A stretch of DNA of 64,000 nt, taken from contig JAQJVL010000798.1 in the NCBI GenBank assembly GCA_035578905.1, forward strand, positions 62,001-126,000. Direction: 5' to 3'. Source of the stretch: Stictocephala bisonia (taxonomy: Eukaryota > Arthropoda > Insecta > Hemiptera > Membracidae). A program made the position numbers and the translations under genes. Shown here piece by piece: positions 33,794 through 44,739 of this stretch (position 1 is the first letter of the stretch; each line of letters begins with the position of its first letter). Below the pieces are notes generated by a model. It saw only the letters and a list, made by a program, of their open reading frames with translations. It was not told where the DNA came from and ran no database searches.

Positions 33794-33893
33794 GAGTGGA
33801 AAGTGGGGTTTTGCATGTTCGAGATCATATGTTTGAAGTGCGAGACTTGTCGAGCACTTCAAATGGTCGAGAATATACAAAACACTTTCACTC
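33794..33893. repeat. 100-base hairpin
   Basis: GAGTGGAAAGTG...TTTTGCATGTTCGAGA...TTTGAAGTGC pairs with GAGCACTTCAAA...GTCGAGAATATACAAAAC...ACTTTCACTC around a GAGACTTGT-like loop. The arms of about 45 bases are imperfect. A 67-codon frame (33796-33999) starts inside it and is not credited. It may be a MITE of hairpin type or, less likely, a small-RNA precursor. Confidence 0.55.
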
Positions 33894-34250
33894 GAGTTTT
33901 GAACGATACTTTTCACTACACTACGGAATAAAAATAGGTGTTGTTGACTGTGGAAAATTTTCGGTTGTAAACAATGTTACTTTCGGTAGTAAAAAATAGA
34001 CAGCTGTTGAAAATATGATGTTTTGCAGGTTGTAAACACATAACGAAAACAGCTAAACTCATAGTAGTGTAGTGAAAAAATAATTACGAATTTTAACTGT
34101 CCTATGATTTAGTTAAATTTATTCATAATTTATTTCTTTATACTATTAAAGTTCCTAAAACTATACTTATGTTCAGTAGCAGTGGTGTTATGAATCTAAC
34201 AGACAGAGCACAATTGGAATATAACTCATAAATTGGATTATCGGACGTGG

Positions 34251-34700
34251 AATAAGTAATGTAACAGCGATCAGATCGTTTATACGAATTCCAATCGTTT
34301 CCGGTTTAATAACCAGAACATGCATAATAGTGTGTCATAATTGCGTTAATTATAATTATTATTGATGGGTAATCCAGATTGTATGGGCATCGATTAATAT
34401 GTATTTACCGGGTTAATTTGAGCTGAGCAGCATCGTGAATGTTTGAAACCGCGCTTGCGCTGATCACTTGACAGATTTATAAGTGTGGATTAAGGCTCGA
34501 CTACCACTGGCCGTATTTTAAGTGTTTTTCAGCTACAGTAATTAGGGATGATTATATTGTTTATGAGAGTTATTATTCAGGCTTGTTCCATCGGGTATTA
34601 GCAGATGTGGTTATTAAACTATTTCCGCGTGGTTGGTGGATTTATATCTGGGGATGCTGGACGATCAACGGTGATTGAGTAGTTGATACTATATTCTGTA
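34251..34700. promoter_or_regulatory. Candidate regulatory island
   Basis: Unique sequence with GCGTTAATTATAATTATTATTG, TGGGTAATCCAG, GCATCGATTAATATG, GTGTGGATTAAGGC, ACAGATTTATAAG, CAGTAATTAGGG and TGTGGTTATTAAAC. The clustered TAAT, TAATCC/GGATTA and TTTAT words are of homeodomain, Otx/Pitx and posterior-Hox type. No open frame, no copy elsewhere. Confidence 0.3.
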
Positions 34701-34754
34701 AAAACTTCTAATGACAAGTTTACTTTTTAGTTACATTCCGTTATTCCCCAGCTC

Positions 34755-34870
34755 AACCTGACCACGCTTTGCTGTGGCTTAGCCTGATATTTTTATGTAA
34801 GGGATGTAAAGTATTCTTACAATAAGTTGACGGTTTATTTAATTTTACTGGATAAAAATTAGTAAAATAT
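34755..34870 (+). repeat. Repeat fragment bordering minisatellite
   Basis: ACCACGCTTTGCTGTGGCTTA recurs as GCCACGCTTTACTATGGCTTA near 26996, and GTTGACGGTTTATTTAATTTTA recurs near 28602. These are pieces of an old dispersed repeat that forms the left border of the minisatellite. Confidence 0.4.
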
Positions 34871-34872
34871 AG

Positions 34873-36463
34873 TACACCTACACGTATTGTCCCGTCCACC
34901 CACCCCTACACATACAGTGGTATTGTCCCACGCACACCCCCTTACACGTACAGTGGTATTGTCCAACCCGCTCACCCTATACACACAGTGGTATTATCCC
35001 ACCCACTCGCCCTTACCCGTACAGTGATATTGTCCCATCCACCCACCCATACACGTACAGTGGTATTGTCCCGTCCACCCCATACATGTACAGTGGTATT
35101 GTCCCATTCACCCACCCATACCCGTATAGTGGTATTGTCCCATCCACCCACCCATATACGTACATTGGTATTGTCCCACACCCCCTTACACGTACAGTGA
35201 TATTGTCCCATGCACCCGCCCATACACGTACAGTGGTATTGTCCCACGCACACCCCCTTACACGTACAGTGGTATTGTTCCATCCACCCACCCATACACG
35301 TACAGTGGTATTGTCCCACGCACACCCCCTTACACGTACAGTGATATTGTCCCATCCACCCACCCATACACGTACAGTGGTATTGTCCCACGCACACCCC
35401 CTTACACGTACAGTGGTATTGTCCCATCCACCCACCCATACACGTACAGTGGTATTGTCACACTCATCTGCCCCTATACGTACAATACGTACATTGGTAT
35501 TGTCCCACCCACACACCCTTACCCGTACAGTAGTATTGTCCCACGCACACCCCCTTACACGTACATTGGTATTGTCCCATCCACCCACCTACACGTACAT
35601 TGGTTTGTCACACTCATCTGCCCTATACGTAAATATCGTACAATGGTTATTTCACCCACACACTCTTACCCGTACAGAGTATTGTCCCAACGCACACCCC
35701 CTTACAGCTACAGTGTATTGTCCAACCCGCTCACCCTATACACGACAGTGGTATTATCCCACGCACTCGCCCTTACCCGTTACAGTGAGTATTGTCCCAT
35801 CCACCCACCCATACACGTACAGTGGTATTGTCCCGTCCACCCCCATACATGTACAGTGGTATTGTCCCATTCACCCACCCATACCCGTATAGTGGTATTG
35901 TCCCATCCACCCACCCATATACGTACATTGGTATTGGTCCCACACACCCTTACCCGTACAGCAGTATTGTCCCATTCACGCACCCATAAACGTACAGTGG
36001 TATTGTCCCACGCACACACCCTTACCCGTACAGTGTATTGTCCCATTCACCCACCCATACACGTACAGTGGTATTGTCCCATCCATCCACCCATACATGT
36101 ACAGTGGTATTGTCCCATTCACCCACCCATACCCGTATAGTGGTATTGTCCCATCCACCCACCCATATACGTACATTGGTATTGTCCCACACACCCTTAC
36201 CCGTACAGCAGTATTGTCCCATTCACGCACCCATAAACGTACAGTGGTATTGTCCCACGCACACACCCTTACCCGTACAGTAGTATTGTCCCATCCACCC
36301 ACCCACACACGTACAGTAGTATTGTCCCAACCACCTGCCCCTATACGTTCAGTGGTATTGTCCTGTCCACTCCATACACGTATAGTGATATTGTCCCACC
36401 CACCCATACACGTACTGTGGTATTGTACCATCCACCCACCCAAACACGTACAATGGTATTGTC
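34873..36463 (+). repeat. 36-bp minisatellite array, about 44 units
   Basis: Tandem units alternate between two types that share ACGTACAGTGGTATTGTCCCA. One type ends TCCACCCACCCATAC and the other CGCACACCCCCTTAC. The period is 36 bases, a multiple of 3, so stop-free frames up to 268 codons arise on both strands with 12-residue periods such as THTRTVVLSHPP. Open frames in several registers at once argue against a protein. Larger blocks are duplicated: about 34930-35180 recurs at 35690-35945 (offset about 760), and about 35805-36050 recurs at 36055-36300 (offset 248). The minus strand is G-rich (GGGTGGGTGG). Confidence 0.95.
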
Positions 36464-36650
36464 TGGGTTCGATCCAAATTAAAGTCAGCTGTTAACTGCC
36501 GGCTGTTAATTGATCATTGGGCTATTAATGAATGACACTTTCTAAGGAATGGTCATCTTTAGTTCGAACCAAAGACTAAATTTGCCCATATACATCATCA
36601 CACTCATTTGACTCCCATATCTTAATGATCGGCTTCTGAAAAATAAATTA
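36462..36650 (+). mobile_element. SINE family S2, abutting the minisatellite
   Basis: The copy begins at its B box GGGTTCGATCC immediately after the last minisatellite unit. It continues GCCGGCTGTTAATTG, TTGGGCTATTAATGAATG, CACTTTCTAAGGAATGGTC, CACTCATTTG and CCATATCTTAATGATCGG. The A-box half is gone, replaced by the array. Confidence 0.7.
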
Positions 36651-37790
36651 ACAAGTTACCAAAAATAAATAAATATTTGTTATGTTTAGGTTCAATGGCA
36701 AAATAAAATGATATTTTATTGCTTTAAAAAATATTGTCTTCTTTTTAAAAACGTTATCGCATTTTTATTCTTAATTCATACTAATTAATATGCATCGCTT
36801 AATATTATTAAAAGGTAATTCACTGGTATTTAGCCATTAATTTAGTTTTATTTGATCAATTAAAAATCATTTCAGAATCATATTAAGTGGGTTAATATTA
36901 AATGGTTTTCAATTAAAAAAATTATAAAATAACAATAACTATGACGTCATAAAATTACAAATTAAAATTGTAAGTAGATAACATGATTATTGGTATTATT
37001 TATAATTATGACAATTGAATAAACAAAAAATAAATTGCATTTTATTTCATATAAATTAATTTGTTCCTTTACATGGCTTGAATGTTTAATAAAAGCTGTT
37101 TATTTATAATCGATAACTGATTATAGAAGTTCATATAACTTTTCATATAAATCTACATAGCAATTAAAATATACAATTGTAATATGTATACCAACACAAA
37201 AACGTTTTAATAAAATATATATTGTAAAGCTTTGTTGTTTTAACCAAGCTCGGCTAAATTTATAGATATTGGAACTTGATAATCTGTTTAATTTTTAATC
37301 GAAATTGAATACATTATAAACGCCCTCAATTTTGTGTAATTAAAATCACTGTAGTATCATATTAAGTAAGTTTAATAGTTTTGCATTTAAAAATATAAAT
37401 TAAATGATTGCAAAACACAGTTACAAATTTAAATGGTAAGTAGATAAAATTGTATGAATAGCTGTTATATTTTGAATTATTTGTGAAATATTTATTTTAA
37501 AATATAATTAATGCTTCATATGATGTTAAATAAATCGTTCAAAAATAATATAGATATCATTTTTATTTCCTCTTTTCTATCATGGTGAATTTTAAACTTA
37601 CATTTAATATTTATATTTATTTTTACTCTAAGAATAATTTTTTTAATTAATGTACGCATATTAGAAATAGCCCTTATGAAAATTTACAATTATTTAATAA
37701 ATGTATGATGGGTAGAACTATTTTGAAACCAAAAAGATATTTTGGTTGCATTACAGGATTATAATTTATAATTATATTTAAAATGTTAAA
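36651..37790. other. AT-rich stretch with diverged direct repeat
   Basis: Segments at about 36863-36990 and 37340-37460 share ATCATATTAAGT, ACAAATTAAA or ACAAATTTAAA, and GGTAAGTAGATAA or TGTAAGTAGATAA in the same order. This suggests an old direct duplication. No gene seen. Confidence 0.4.
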
Positions 37791-37915
37791 CTTCACTCAC
37801 AATATGGGTCAGCAGGCCTGTGCGTGAACTTTATTCCACTAGCGAATCACCAACCGCTAGCTGAGTTGGGGGATTAAAACCTTGATCATGGCCCTCCACA
37901 GTCCGAAGTCTACTT
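37791..37915 (-). mobile_element. SINE family S3, diverged
   Basis: CAGGCCTGTGCGTGAACTTT, CACTAGCGAATCACC and GTCCGAAGTC follow the S3 order. The B box has decayed (GGTTTTAATCC on the minus strand). Confidence 0.65.
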
Positions 37916-37945
37916 GTAGAAGTAGCCTACTCCTAGTATTAGTTA

Positions 37946-39165
37946 ACCTCCACGCCTTCAGTTCAGTGTCTGGTTCTCATTTGTTCACGATTATCTGTAA
38001 TCGACTCAATTTCGACTATCAATATATTATAAAAATTTAAAAACTTAGGTTGGTAGAAATTATATGCTGATTTTAATAGTTTTGGATGTTGATTAATATC
38101 AAGATAGTTAGCTAAAAAAAAAAAATAAATAAAATTCATTACAACTACAAACACTATAGTTTATTTTATTTATTTTATGCTATTTAAGAATTACTTCGGT
38201 TGCACAAAATATTCATTAACAATCAATGTTCAAAAATAAATAAATTCCATCAAAAATGGGTCCTCATTTTTCAAACAATATCGAGCTGAAACCGACTCAC
38301 GGCAATATCCCTTATATTATGAGTCCGTATTACCTTTATGAAATAACGTGAACCACAAAAATGGCACTATTTGGACTACACCTACTTACTACACTTTATA
38401 CTTATTTATTTTTTACACCACTTCCACCAGATACTGTGAATGTAAACTTTCATTGAATACATGTATAGTTGGGTGAGTGGGTGAATTTGCTATTCCAAAG
38501 ACAACCAAAGGCCTGAAGTGATAAAAATTTGTTTGAATTATATATAATAATTTATGGGTAAAATACTTTGATGATCAGAATATCGGAACATCGTTTTGAC
38601 AATGTTTTTTATTTTCAATAGATACAAAAGATGGGGGTAAAGATAATAGAAATGCTAAAACGTCAGCTAACTTCTCATTTCTACAACGATCGTTACTCTT
38701 CGAATTAAGTCCCATTAATTATTACTTAATAAAACAATTTATCTGGGGAAATTAGAAGAGAATAAATATATTTAATTAATATTAGAATTATGATTAGTAT
38801 ATACTTGCATAGAAATAATAAATAACAGTTATGTAGTGAGATAGTGTGTTTTCAGACGAGGACAAAATACACCAAAATTCAACTCGGGGCTGTGCCAAAA
38901 CATCACAGAAGAACACTTGGGAGATTAAGTTTTAGGAAATTAAGTTTGTTTACTTTATTTTCAAATATGGAGGTTATCCACGAGGCCAACCCCAGTTTTA
39001 ATAGTTTTTTTTTTTTTTGATGAAAAGAATTTTTAAAGTTATTCTTCTATATTTTAAGACGTCAATACAAACAATGTTACTAGTACCGTACAGCAGTTTT
39101 AATGGGTCAGTGGACAGTAGGATTTACAAAATAGAAGAAAGAGAGATCGAATCCAATAGTCTTCT
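37946..39165. other. Stretch without recognised feature
   Basis: Mostly AT-rich. Sequence around 38260-38480 is slightly more balanced but has no open frame or repeat copy. Confidence 0.5.
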
Positions 39166-39329
39166 GAATTTAGTGCTCGGAATTTAGTGCTTGGAATTTG
39201 GTGCTCGGAATTTAGTGTTCGGAATTTAGTGCTTGGAATTTAGTGCTTGGAATTAGGTGCTCGGTATTTAGTGCTCGGAATCTAGTGATCGGAATTTAGT
39301 GCTTGGAATTTAGTGCTCGCAATTTAGTT
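39166..39329 (+). repeat. 14-bp minisatellite, about 11.7 units
   Basis: The unit is GAATTTAGTGCTCG, with C/T variation at position 13 and a few substitutions. There are no length changes among units. Confidence 0.95.
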
Positions 39330-39334
39330 AGAAT

Positions 39335-39625
39335 TTGTTAGTGTGTAGACTATTTAGTTCTCCAGTTCGCCATGCAGATGGCAGGACCAGCACCTTCAGT
39401 CCCTTCCTTTATTCCTTCAAATCCTTGTATGAATTATTAATTAAATGTTTAAAGATGTACATTTGTTCTAATCTATCTAATCTAATCTATAACTGCCTCT
39501 TAAGCATTCATTGCGGGCTTAAGAAAGAGAAATATGTTTTTTTTATATTTGTCATTACTTTTAAGGTTGAGTATTAGTAATTCATTACTAATAAAGACAA
39601 TTTTCATTTCATTTCATTTTCATTA
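39335..39625 (+). mobile_element. Possible LINE 3' end
   Basis: AT-rich sequence ends with ATTACTAATAAAGACAATTTTC and an (ATTTC)n-like tail. This is a polyadenylation-like signal plus simple tail of non-LTR 3' ends. An 80-codon frame (39335-39577) reads through the upstream part without a clear domain. Class not proven. Confidence 0.35.
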
Positions 39626-39717
39626 CTTCAAAACGTGTACATATTACGAGATTGCCTATAGACAAAGGAATGCGGCGTTACCCACTCCGTGACCGCTACG
39701 TAGGAAAAATTTTATAT

Positions 39718-39790
39718 TATACAGGGTGTCCCGTGCGTAGCCAGCCAAACTTACATCTTACGTAAGACATTGCCTAGGGTTAGAAAAATG
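39718..39790 (+). repeat. CAGGGTGTCC terminus fragment
   Basis: ATACAGGGTGTCCCGTGCGTAG begins a segment with no partner terminus in view. The opening CAGGGTGT is shared with three other non-autonomous elements here. Confidence 0.35.
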
Positions 39791-40027
39791 TAATTTCTAC
39801 ATATCGTCTATATCACACTATTATCCGTCTATTTGTTTGTGATTTTAACAAAAAGTTTAATATCTTTGAAGTTACTTAAAATAAATAATATAAATTACAT
39901 ACTGACAGTCGAATAATGGTGTTGTATAGACAATAATAATAATAAGAGTTATTGCATCAAAACCAGGATACACGGTGTACAGCATACCTGTCGAAACGTT
40001 CTGTTCGTTCCTTAAAACCCTTAACAA

Positions 40028-40661
40028 CAGGGGTGTAACTAAAATATTCCTAGCCATATATTTTCGGATTCTACACCTAATTTAGAGCATAAAATGAACG
40101 AAAATGTTCTATCGAATTCTGCTCCATTTAGTATCTCTATCTGTCTGTTTGGGGTTAAAAAAATAAAATAATTCAAAAACGATTTGACCGAATGACTTGA
40201 TATTTTGCTCAGTTCTTTATATTAACAGTAAATAATAGCAGACAAAATGGTGGTCTTTTAAAACATTTATATCAAAATATCTTGTAAACTGATCTGTTTG
40301 TCAATTTTACACTGAAGTAGTTATTTTTAGTTAATTTTATTAAAAATCTATTGGTACCTTAATTTTTGTGTGTAAGGCTGTTGTTAGTGGAGTTTTAGTC
40401 AAAAATGCCTTTTACTGCACGTGTTTACGTGGATTTTATTTACCAAAACTCCAATAATAACAGGCTTACAATAAAAATTAAAGTACCGATACATTTTTTT
40501 TGTTAAAAGTAGCTAAAAAATAATTATTTCTTTGTAAATGTTATGAACCTAACAGTTTACGAGATATTTAATTTGAACGTTTTAAATAGATAAAGATAAC
40601 TCTATGGATATTTTTTACTGTTTATAAGTGTTAATGTTAAGAGTTGTGCAACATTTCAATT
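40028..40661. mobile_element. Palindromic element P2, truncated copy
   Basis: It starts CAGGGGTGTAACTAAAATA and follows the 42958 copy through GATTCTACACCTAATTTAGAGC, GGTACCTTAATTTTTGTG, the GCACGTGTTTACGTG centre (40417) and AGATAAAGATAACTC. It stops at ACATTTCAATT, missing the right terminal 120 bases. Confidence 0.75.
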
Positions 40662-40739
40662 CGAAATCTCCAAATATTGTCTACCGACAATTAACAATCG
40701 AATAAATAACTTTCAAACAACCATTAGCTAGACTGGTGG

Positions 40740-41345
40740 GCCTACAACACGTATTGTTACGAATTCGGAATTGCCCAATATCAGTGTTAAGATAAATAAA
40801 ACCAATGTATTCAAACAACACGATTTTCAATATCGACAAATGGAATACGCTAATTGTAATTATTTTTTAATTATTATTTTATTATCCTTGCTTTAATGTT
40901 CCAATGAACGTTCCCTAGTATAACACTGCTTCATAACCGTAAAACGTTGAGTGCTAGGCTTCGCGGTTTGTAAAAACTAATATATTTCCAACACGGTCGT
41001 GTATAATATCACCCTGCAATATTGTGGAGTGGAATCGGCACATTCTCATGAATAAATAATTACCCCTAGTTAGTTTATCATTAAACACCGTGTGGGCGCG
41101 TCATTTAATTATGCATTATTATACATTTTGTATTATTAGAACTGGTCGTTCCATATTTGCCCAGTTTGTTTAGTAATGAATCACTGCAGCCGTAAAAGTC
41201 GGGCTGGCTAACGCCCTCGCGTAAAACATAGGTTTATTTTAATCCCCGGTAAAACAGGGCAGTTTCGCGGTCGAAGGACTGGCCGTGCCACATTTTATAA
41301 CGGGTTTAACACGGACATTACCATGAAAAGGTAATTAGACCGCTG
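40740..41345. promoter_or_regulatory. Candidate regulatory island
   Basis: Unique sequence with CGTCATTTAATTATGCATTA, GAATAAATAATTACCCC, TAGTAATGAATCACTGC, GGTTTATTTTAATCCCCGG, ATTTTATAACGGG and AAAAGGTAATTAGACC. The words are homeodomain, POU and Caudal-like. It ends at the (GA)n tract. No open frame. Confidence 0.3.
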
Positions 41346-41346
41346 T

Positions 41347-41612
<266 letters not shown>

Positions 41613-41639
41613 TAAGTGCAGCTATGATGACATTAGAGA

Positions 41640-41985
41640 ATCAATCACGGCGCCAAACTGCAGGATACGCGCAGTCGGAATTAAACGGCTGATTGGCTAT
41701 TTATTAAAACAAGGCCTAGGAGAGATTATAGGAAGCCACCGTGATCTGCATACAGCTGTCAGCATCGTTAGTTGGTGACGTCATATGGTCCTGTCAGCTG
41801 ATTCAGCGCCGCTTTGCATGCACTGTTTGTTGCCCGCCTATCTGAGGCAGAATTGTATTCCACAATCCAATCGATGTCCTACTGATCGGGTACGACTAAG
41901 TGATTATTATCTTTACTTCTCTAACGACAATCTAGTTACGGAATCCTGATTGTACGTGGAACGTTAAACGGTAATTAGTTATTTA
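41640..41985. promoter_or_regulatory. Candidate regulatory island
   Basis: It carries GGTGACGTCATATGG (a perfect CRE core TGACGTCA), GCTTTGCATGCAC (octamer-like), TGTCAGCTGATTC, CAATCACGGCGCC and CGGTAATTAGTTATTTATG. Unique in the window, with stops in all frames. The island is separated from the previous one only by the purine tract. Confidence 0.3.
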
Positions 41986-41987
41986 TG

Positions 41988-42085
41988 CTAGTGGCGCAGT
42001 TCTGTAACTAAGCTACTTGGGGATAAAGTGTTGAGATGATTGTAGGTGATAGGTTTTACGTCGGTCCTCTTTAGTTGGCCGTTTC
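41988..42085 (+). mobile_element. SINE family S1, head-only fragment
   Basis: GCTAGTGGCGCAGTTCTG (A-box-like) is followed by ACTTGGGGATAAAGTGTTG and GATTGTAGGTGATAGGTTTTACG, matching the first 100 bases of S1. The body is absent. Confidence 0.6.
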
Positions 42086-42957
42086 CCACTGCGAAAAACA
42101 CCAAAAACGTGGGTTTCTATTTAAACCATTCGGTTCTTAATAACAATCGTATCGTAACACGAAGTATCTTTTGAAAAGGTGAAGAGTTCTGGTAGACCAT
42201 GACTTAGTTTTTGTACAAATTTAACTATTTGTATGATTTTTTCGTGTTTAAATCTTGATGATTTTACATATTAAAACTCATAATATCAACTTATGGTCCA
42301 CCGGAATAGAGTTTTAATAATCATAAAGTGTTCACTATAACTCATTATATAATAAATTTGAAATAGAAAGGATTGTTTGGCCCGCTGACGGTAAAAATGC
42401 ATTGCTACTATAGGGCTTTCTGTGGCTGTCGACTTTCCAGCGGTGGCCTGGCAGTTTGCGAAACGGCCAGCTTAATACCGATGTGACCTCCGCTCAATAG
42501 TTGCCATCGACGTGGTAAGTTGACTACCACAAGTGTTCAAATTACACAATTGTTTGGAGACGGATGGTCAGACGACAACCGTTCTGTTGATAGTCGACGG
42601 AGTTACAAGTTCCATAGTCAAACGTACTTGAAGCTTCGGAAGGTTGGAGGCTTGAATGTGACAAAATTAAGAAATTGAAGAAACTCTTAAGAAAACTTTT
42701 AAGATTTCGAAGTCCGGTGTAGCCCGATCATGCATCATTGTTAAATCGCCCCTTTGGTAGGCATGGAGCTCAAAAACTGTGTTACAGCACAGGACACAAG
42801 CAATTACTTAAATATATGATTAATAATACAGTAAATTTAAAAATCGATTACGCAACCACACCCAACGTACGATTCTACGTCTTATGCCATAAATCTATAG
42901 AGTACACCCACCAAACAATTATTTTTCTAAACAATATTCTGGGTTTAGTTGAACAAA
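42086..42957. other. Unrecognised, partly balanced sequence
   Basis: It contains a splice-like block 42441-42514 (CTTTCCAG before, GTG|GTAAGT after), but all three frames inside have stops, so at most it is non-coding. A 77-codon frame at 42738-42971 has no domain and runs into P2. Confidence 0.35.
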
Positions 42958-43758
42958 CAGGGTGTAACTAAAATAGTCCTAGCTGTATATGTTCAGATTC
43001 TACACCTAATTTAGAGCAGAAAATGAATTATTAAGTTCTATCGAATTCCGCTCCATTCAGTATATAACTGTCTGTTTGGGGTTTTTATAAAAAAATATAT
43101 ATATATATATTTGAATAACTCAAGAACGGTTTGACCGCATGACTCGACATTTTGCTTAGTTCTTTAAATTAACACTTTATAATATTAGAAAAAATTGTGG
43201 TTTTTGAAACATTTAAATAAAAATATCATGTAAACTGATCTGTTCATCAGTTTTACACTGACATAATTATTTTTATTTTATTTTATTAAAAATCAATTGG
43301 TACCTTAAATTTTTGTGTAAGGCTGTTGTTAGTGGAGTTTTGGTAAAAAATGCCTTTTACTACACGTGTTTACGTGAATTTTTTTACCTAAACCCCACTA
43401 GTAACAGGCTTACAATAAAAATGAAAGTACCGATAGGTTAAAAAGAAAAATGAACATAAAAAATAATTATTTCCTTGTTAATTTGGTGAACCTAACAGAT
43501 TACAAAATATTTAATTTAAACGTTTTAAATAGATAAAGATAACTCGATGGCTATTTTATACTGTTTGTAAATGTTAATGTTAAGAGTTGTGAAACGTTTC
43601 AATTTATTCGGTCAAACAGTTCTTGAGTTCTTTTTTTTTTTTTTAATATACAAATAGACACTAAACGCGGCGTAATTTCATGGAACTTATTCTTCGTTTT
43701 CTGCTCTAAATGTAGAATCCCAAAATATATAGCCAGAACACCTTTTAGTTACACCCTG
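42958..43758. mobile_element. Palindromic element P2, full copy, 801 bp
   Basis: Perfect 16-base termini CAGGGTGTAACTAAAA (42958) and TTTTAGTTACACCCTG (ending 43758). The two halves are imperfect reverse complements all the way to a centre at ACACGTGT (43362-43369). For example AAGGCTGTTGTTAGTGG pairs with CCACTAGTAACAGGCTT, and AAACTGATCTGTTC with GAACCTAACAGATTAC. A (TA)n run at 43096-43112 is in one arm. No transposase and no clear target duplication. Confidence 0.8.
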
Positions 43759-43946
43759 TATGTCTTTAAAATAGCAATTTAATAATGTTAAATACTTCAT
43801 ATTTGTTTTATATTTATAAAGAGTCTTAGCAAATGTTTGATAGGAAATGCATGCTTCAGACCAGAATTCAGGATTCTCTTCCTGTTCAGAGAATATCTTG
43901 TTCTAATCAGTATTCTTCTTCGGTAAGGTAGATTACTATACGTTAC

Positions 43947-44102
43947 GTAAGGTTAGGTTAGTTAAGGTTAGGTTAGGTTAGGTAAGGTTAGATAAGGTTA
44001 GGTTAGATAAGGTTAGGTTAGGTAAGGTTATATAAGGTTAGGTTAGGTAAGGTTATATAAGGTTAGGTTAGGTAAGGTTAGATAAGGTTAGGTTAGGTTA
44101 GC
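43947..44102 (+). repeat. Interstitial TTAGG-like array with 25-bp order
   Basis: Pentamers GGTTA dominate, mixed with GGTAA, GATAA and TATAA. Much of the array follows a 25-base order of five pentamers (GGTTA, GGTTA, GGTAA, GGTTA, then GATAA or TATAA). TTAGG is the insect telomere motif, but this degenerate, short, internal array is not a telomere. Confidence 0.85.
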
Positions 44103-44739
44103 CATACCTAACTTTTCCTTCCAGTAAACAGTGAACGTATTTTAATCAATTACCTAATCAAATAAAGAACAGTATCGATAATAAAACGGGTTTCTCTATA
44201 TTAAACACATGGCTTCTGCTGCAAGAAAAATTGACGATTAAATAAAGTAATTTCTTAGCTCGTTTACTTATAACAATATTTTCTTATCCGTTTCAATTTG
44301 TTCCACTTTTTTAATTATAAACAATTCTCGTATATTCCATTAAAAATAAATTATTTTTGCGAGGCCTTTCGCTTACAATATAGGCATCTTCAGACTTTAG
44401 TATTGATTTAATTTTTACATTTTTACTATCTCATCACATATTTATTTATTATGACTTATTTATTTTATGAACTAATCGTTTGAACCTTTTATTTGAGAGC
44501 AGCAGATGCTGCAGATAGCTCCTTCGGTTATTACATGGAATATGAACTATTTTATTTAATTTTTTGTTTAGTTTGACTCGTGTTGGCAATACTGGAAATC
44601 GGTATTGCAAATAAATGGTTTATTTATGAAGCCATTTTTTTATAACTGCAATGTATATACAATATAATTCGTAACTGTAAACAGATTTGTTAAAATATAT
44701 TGGCCCATATTATCCCAGATGCACTCCACTGACAATAAG
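44103..44739. other. AT-rich stretch, nothing recognised
   Basis: No supported feature. Confidence 0.55.

Noticed and set aside
33796..33999. 67-codon frame with a protein-like look
   Set aside because: It begins inside a long hairpin and follows its palindromic arms. No domain is seen.
34873..36463. CRISPR array
   Set aside because: Units are contiguous variants without unique spacers, and the context is eukaryotic.
34972..36495. Open frames of 65-268 codons on both strands with 12-residue repeats
   Set aside because: They follow from a 36-base period without stops. Several frames on both strands are open at once and the reading breaks at unit indels, so protein coding is not supported.
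42441..42514. Coding exon between CTTTCCAG and GTAAGT
   Set aside because: All three frames contain a stop, so at best it is non-coding.
43947..44102. Chromosome end
   Set aside because: The TTAGG-like array is short, degenerate and flanked by ordinary sequence on both sides.
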